Origin: Sinosporangium album | GTDB lineage: Bacteria > Actinomycetota > Actinomycetes > Streptosporangiales > Streptosporangiaceae | Assembly (NCBI RefSeq): GCF_900100605.1 | Contig: NZ_FNCN01000001.1 | Location: 62,001 to 126,000, forward strand | DNA length: 64,000 nucleotides | Direction: 5' to 3' | Part shown: in pieces, positions 62,152 to 64,000 of the stretch | Numbering within the stretch: position 1 is the stretch's first letter | How the letters are laid out: each line of letters begins with the position of its first letter | The notes under the pieces: model-generated | Database searches by the model: none | Seen by the model: the letters and a program-made list of their open reading frames with translations, nothing else | What the model was told of the DNA's origin: nothing | Position numbers and translations under genes: made by a program

Positions 62152-63078
62152 ATGCTCGGTTCGTTGCTCTTGGCCGGTTCGCGCAGTGCGCTCGTCCGGC
62201 GCGCCGTCTCCGGTTTTCCGGTCACCCGGAAGGTCGTCAACCGGTTCGTCGCCGGCGAGACGACCGCCGACGCCGTCGCCGCGACACGCCGCCTGGCGGC
62301 GGCCGGGCTCGCCGTCACCATCGATCACCTGGGCGAGGAGACCCGCGACGCGGCGTCCGCCGGGGAGACGGCCAAAGCGTACGTGGCGCTGCTTGAGGCG
62401 CTCCAGCCGTACGACCTGGGGCACCGGGCCGAGGTCTCGGTCAAACTGTCGGCCGTCGGGCAGGCGCTCGGCGCCGACGGCGACCGCATCGCGCTGGAGA
62501 ACGCGCGGGTGATCTGCGAGGCGGCCCAGGCCGCGGGCGGCACGGTCACCCTGGACATGGAGGACCACACCACCGTCGACTCCACCCTCGGCATCCTGCG
62601 CGACCTGCGGGCCGACTTCCCGGCGACGGGCGTGGCGATCCAGGCGTACCTGTTCCGCAGCGAAGGCGACTGCCGCGACCTCGCCGGCGAAGGATCACGG
62701 GTGCGGCTCGTGAAAGGCGCCTACGCCGAGCCCGCGTCGGTCGCCCACCAGAAGAAGGCCGACGTCGACAAGGCCTACGTCCGCGCCCTGCGCATCCTCA
62801 TGGAGGGCCGGGGCTACCCGATGATCGCCACCCACGACGACCGGCTGATCGAGATCGCCGAGACCCTGGCGGAACGGTGCGGCAGAGCCCAGGGTACGTA
62901 CGAGTACCAAATGCTCTACGGCATCAGAACGGACAAGCAGGAGGCCCTCGCGGGGGCCGGGCACACCATGCGCGTCTACGTGCCCTACGGCGACGACTGG
63001 TACGGCTACTTCATGCGCCGCCTCGCCGAACGGCCCGCCAACATCGCCTTCTTCCTGCGCTCGTTCACGTCAAAGTAA
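62152..63078 (+). CDS. putB: Proline dehydrogenase
   Basis: 308 aa from ATG 62152 (MLGSLLLAGSRSALVRRAVS), the usual length of the monofunctional actinobacterial and Gram-positive enzyme. The FAD-binding TIM barrel shows AVTIDHLGEETRDAASAGET, RAEVSVKLSAVGQALG, TLDMEDHTTVDSTL, AIQAYLFRSEGDC, RVRLVKGAYAEPASVAHQKK, MIATHDDRL, the YEYQMLYGIR motif and RVYVPYGDDWYGYFMRRLAE at the end. It oxidises L-proline to pyrroline-5-carboxylate, passing electrons to quinone. P5C dehydrogenase follows 24 bp downstream. Confidence 0.95.
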   Translation: MLGSLLLAGSRSALVRRAVSGFPVTRKVVNRFVAGETTADAVAATRRLAAAGLAVTIDHLGEETRDAASAGETAKAYVALLEALQPYDLGHRAEVSVKLSAVGQALGADGDRIALENARVICEAAQAAGGTVTLDMEDHTTVDSTLGILRDLRADFPATGVAIQAYLFRSEGDCRDLAGEGSRVRLVKGAYAEPASVAHQKKADVDKAYVRALRILMEGRGYPMIATHDDRLIEIAETLAERCGRAQGTYEYQMLYGIRTDKQEALAGAGHTMRVYVPYGDDWYGYFMRRLAERPANIAFFLRSFTSK

Positions 63079-63102
63079 GAATCGTCTAGAAGAGGTCTCC
63101 CT

Positions 63103-64000
63103 ATGGACGCCATCAGCAACGTTCCTGCCCCGGCCAACGAGCCGGTGTACGGCTACGCCCCCGGGAGCCCGGAACGCACCACCCTGGCCAACCGCGTCAA
63201 GGAACTCGGCGACGCCCAGCTCGATCTCACGATGACGATCGACGGGGAGCAGCGCATGGGTGGCGGCGCGCTGATCGACGTGGTCCAGCCTCACAACCAC
63301 GCCGCCGTGCTCGGCCGTACCGGCGACGCCACCGCCGCCGACGTGCGCGCGGCGATCGACGCCGCCCTGCGGGCCGCCCCCGCGTGGCGGGCCCTGCCGT
63401 TCGACGAGCGGGCGGCGATCTTCCTGAAGGCGGCCGACCTGCTCGCCGGACCGTGGCGGGCCACACTCAACGCGGCCACGATGCTCGGCCAGTCGAAGTC
63501 GGTACAGCAGGCGGAGATCGACTCTGCGTGCGAGCTGATCGACTTCCTGCGGTTCAACGTGGCCTACGCCCGGCAGCTCCTCACCGAGCAGCCGACCTCC
63601 TCCCCCGGCGTGTGGAACCGGATGGAATACCGGCCGCTTGAAGGTTTCGTGCTGGCGATCACGCCGTTCAACTTCACCGCCATCGCCGGGAACCTGCCCA
63701 CCGCAGCCGCACTCATGGGCAACGTGGTGGTCTGGAAGCCGTCGCCGACCCAGCAGTTCGCCGCGCACTTCACCATGCGACTGCTCGAAGAGGCCGGACT
63801 CCCGCCGGGCGTCATCAACATGGTCACCGGCAACGGCGCCGGGGTCTCCGAGGCCGCCCTCACCGACCCGCACCTCGCCGGCATCCACTTCACCGGCTCC
63901 ACCGCGACCTTCCAGCACCTGTGGCGCACCGTCGGCGAGAACATCGCCGGCTACCGGTCCTACCCGCGGCTCGTCGGCGAGACCGGCGGCAAGGACTTCA
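63103..64000 (+). CDS. 1-pyrroline-5-carboxylate dehydrogenase, N-terminal part
   Basis: The gene starts at ATG 63103 (MDAISNVPAPANEPVYGYAP) and leaves the window at the right edge after ~299 residues. PNH-type cofactor and substrate motifs are seen: VVQPHNHAAVLGRTGDATAA, MLGQSKSVQQAEIDSACELI, ITPFNFTAIAGNLPTAAALM with the catalytic Asn, WKPSPTQQFAAHFTMRLLEE, IHFTGSTATFQHLWRTVGEN and LVGETGGKDF with the base Glu. The catalytic Cys lies outside. It oxidises glutamate semialdehyde to glutamate, completing proline use with the upstream gene. Confidence 0.95.
   Translation, partial: MDAISNVPAPANEPVYGYAPGSPERTTLANRVKELGDAQLDLTMTIDGEQRMGGGALIDVVQPHNHAAVLGRTGDATAADVRAAIDAALRAAPAWRALPFDERAAIFLKAADLLAGPWRATLNAATMLGQSKSVQQAEIDSACELIDFLRFNVAYARQLLTEQPTSSPGVWNRMEYRPLEGFVLAITPFNFTAIAGNLPTAAALMGNVVVWKPSPTQQFAAHFTMRLLEEAGLPPGVINMVTGNGAGVSEAALTDPHLAGIHFTGSTATFQHLWRTVGENIAGYRSYPRLVGETGGKDF

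Overview
The window is high-GC actinobacterial DNA. A WhiB-family regulator, many LacI/GntR/TetR/IclR/Lrp-type regulators, large secreted enzymes with Ala/Pro-rich linkers, GTG and TTG starts, and a zinc-independent ribosomal-protein cluster point to Actinomycetota. My best guess, by inference only, is a sporulating genus of the Streptosporangiales. No genus marker such as rRNA is present. The only RNA gene I can support is a tRNA-Pro(GGG).

Layout. 1-5 kb: the N-terminus of a secreted carbohydrate-binding protein, an AadA-like aminoglycoside nucleotidyltransferase, an alpha-carbonic anhydrase and small secreted proteins. 5-7 kb: a decaying 'C-minus' ribosomal cluster (Mrf-like CobW-fold protein, L33, frameshifted L28, S14 cut off by an IS200/IS605-type end). 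7.6-18.4 kb: three tandem paralogous subtilase-malectin exoproteins. Only the third keeps a catalytic triad; the first two are intact genes for pseudo-proteases. 18.4-22.1 kb: LysR, YdcZ-type exporter and amidohydrolase, bracketed by a 50-bp direct repeat derived from the malectin coding sequence.

22-35 kb looks like one catabolic and uptake regulon: oligopeptide-type ABC permeases, an Lrp/AsnC regulator, two ABC ATPases, an aldehyde dehydrogenase, a GntR regulator and a NarL-type response regulator. An opposite operon carries an M19-like dipeptidase, a solute-binding lipoprotein, a TPR protein, a tautomerase-like protein and a D-2-hydroxyacid dehydrogenase. A near-identical 15-bp palindrome sits upstream of both the ATPase operon and the dipeptidase operon.

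35-42 kb is a genomic graveyard. Intact genes (PepSY, SnoaL-like, SigG-type sigma factor, VOC, DUF1905, methyltransferase) alternate with fragments of TetR, MFS, WD40, methyltransferase, YCII, C5-DNA methyltransferase, recombinase and SDR genes. 42-44 kb: a TetR/MFS efflux pair with a two-site operator. 44.8-49.7 kb: phosphotriesterase-like lactonase, an aldehyde dehydrogenase with an internal deletion, an alpha/beta hydrolase, a divergent ThDP enzyme and IclR. 50-57 kb: a DUF2975/HTH pair, tRNA-Pro, broken genes, and a translationally coupled vWA membrane protein plus solute-binding-like protein. 57.4-64 kb: NDH-2, WhiB, an AAA+ ATPase, a PucR regulator divergent from proline dehydrogenase, and the start of P5C dehydrogenase (proline catabolism).
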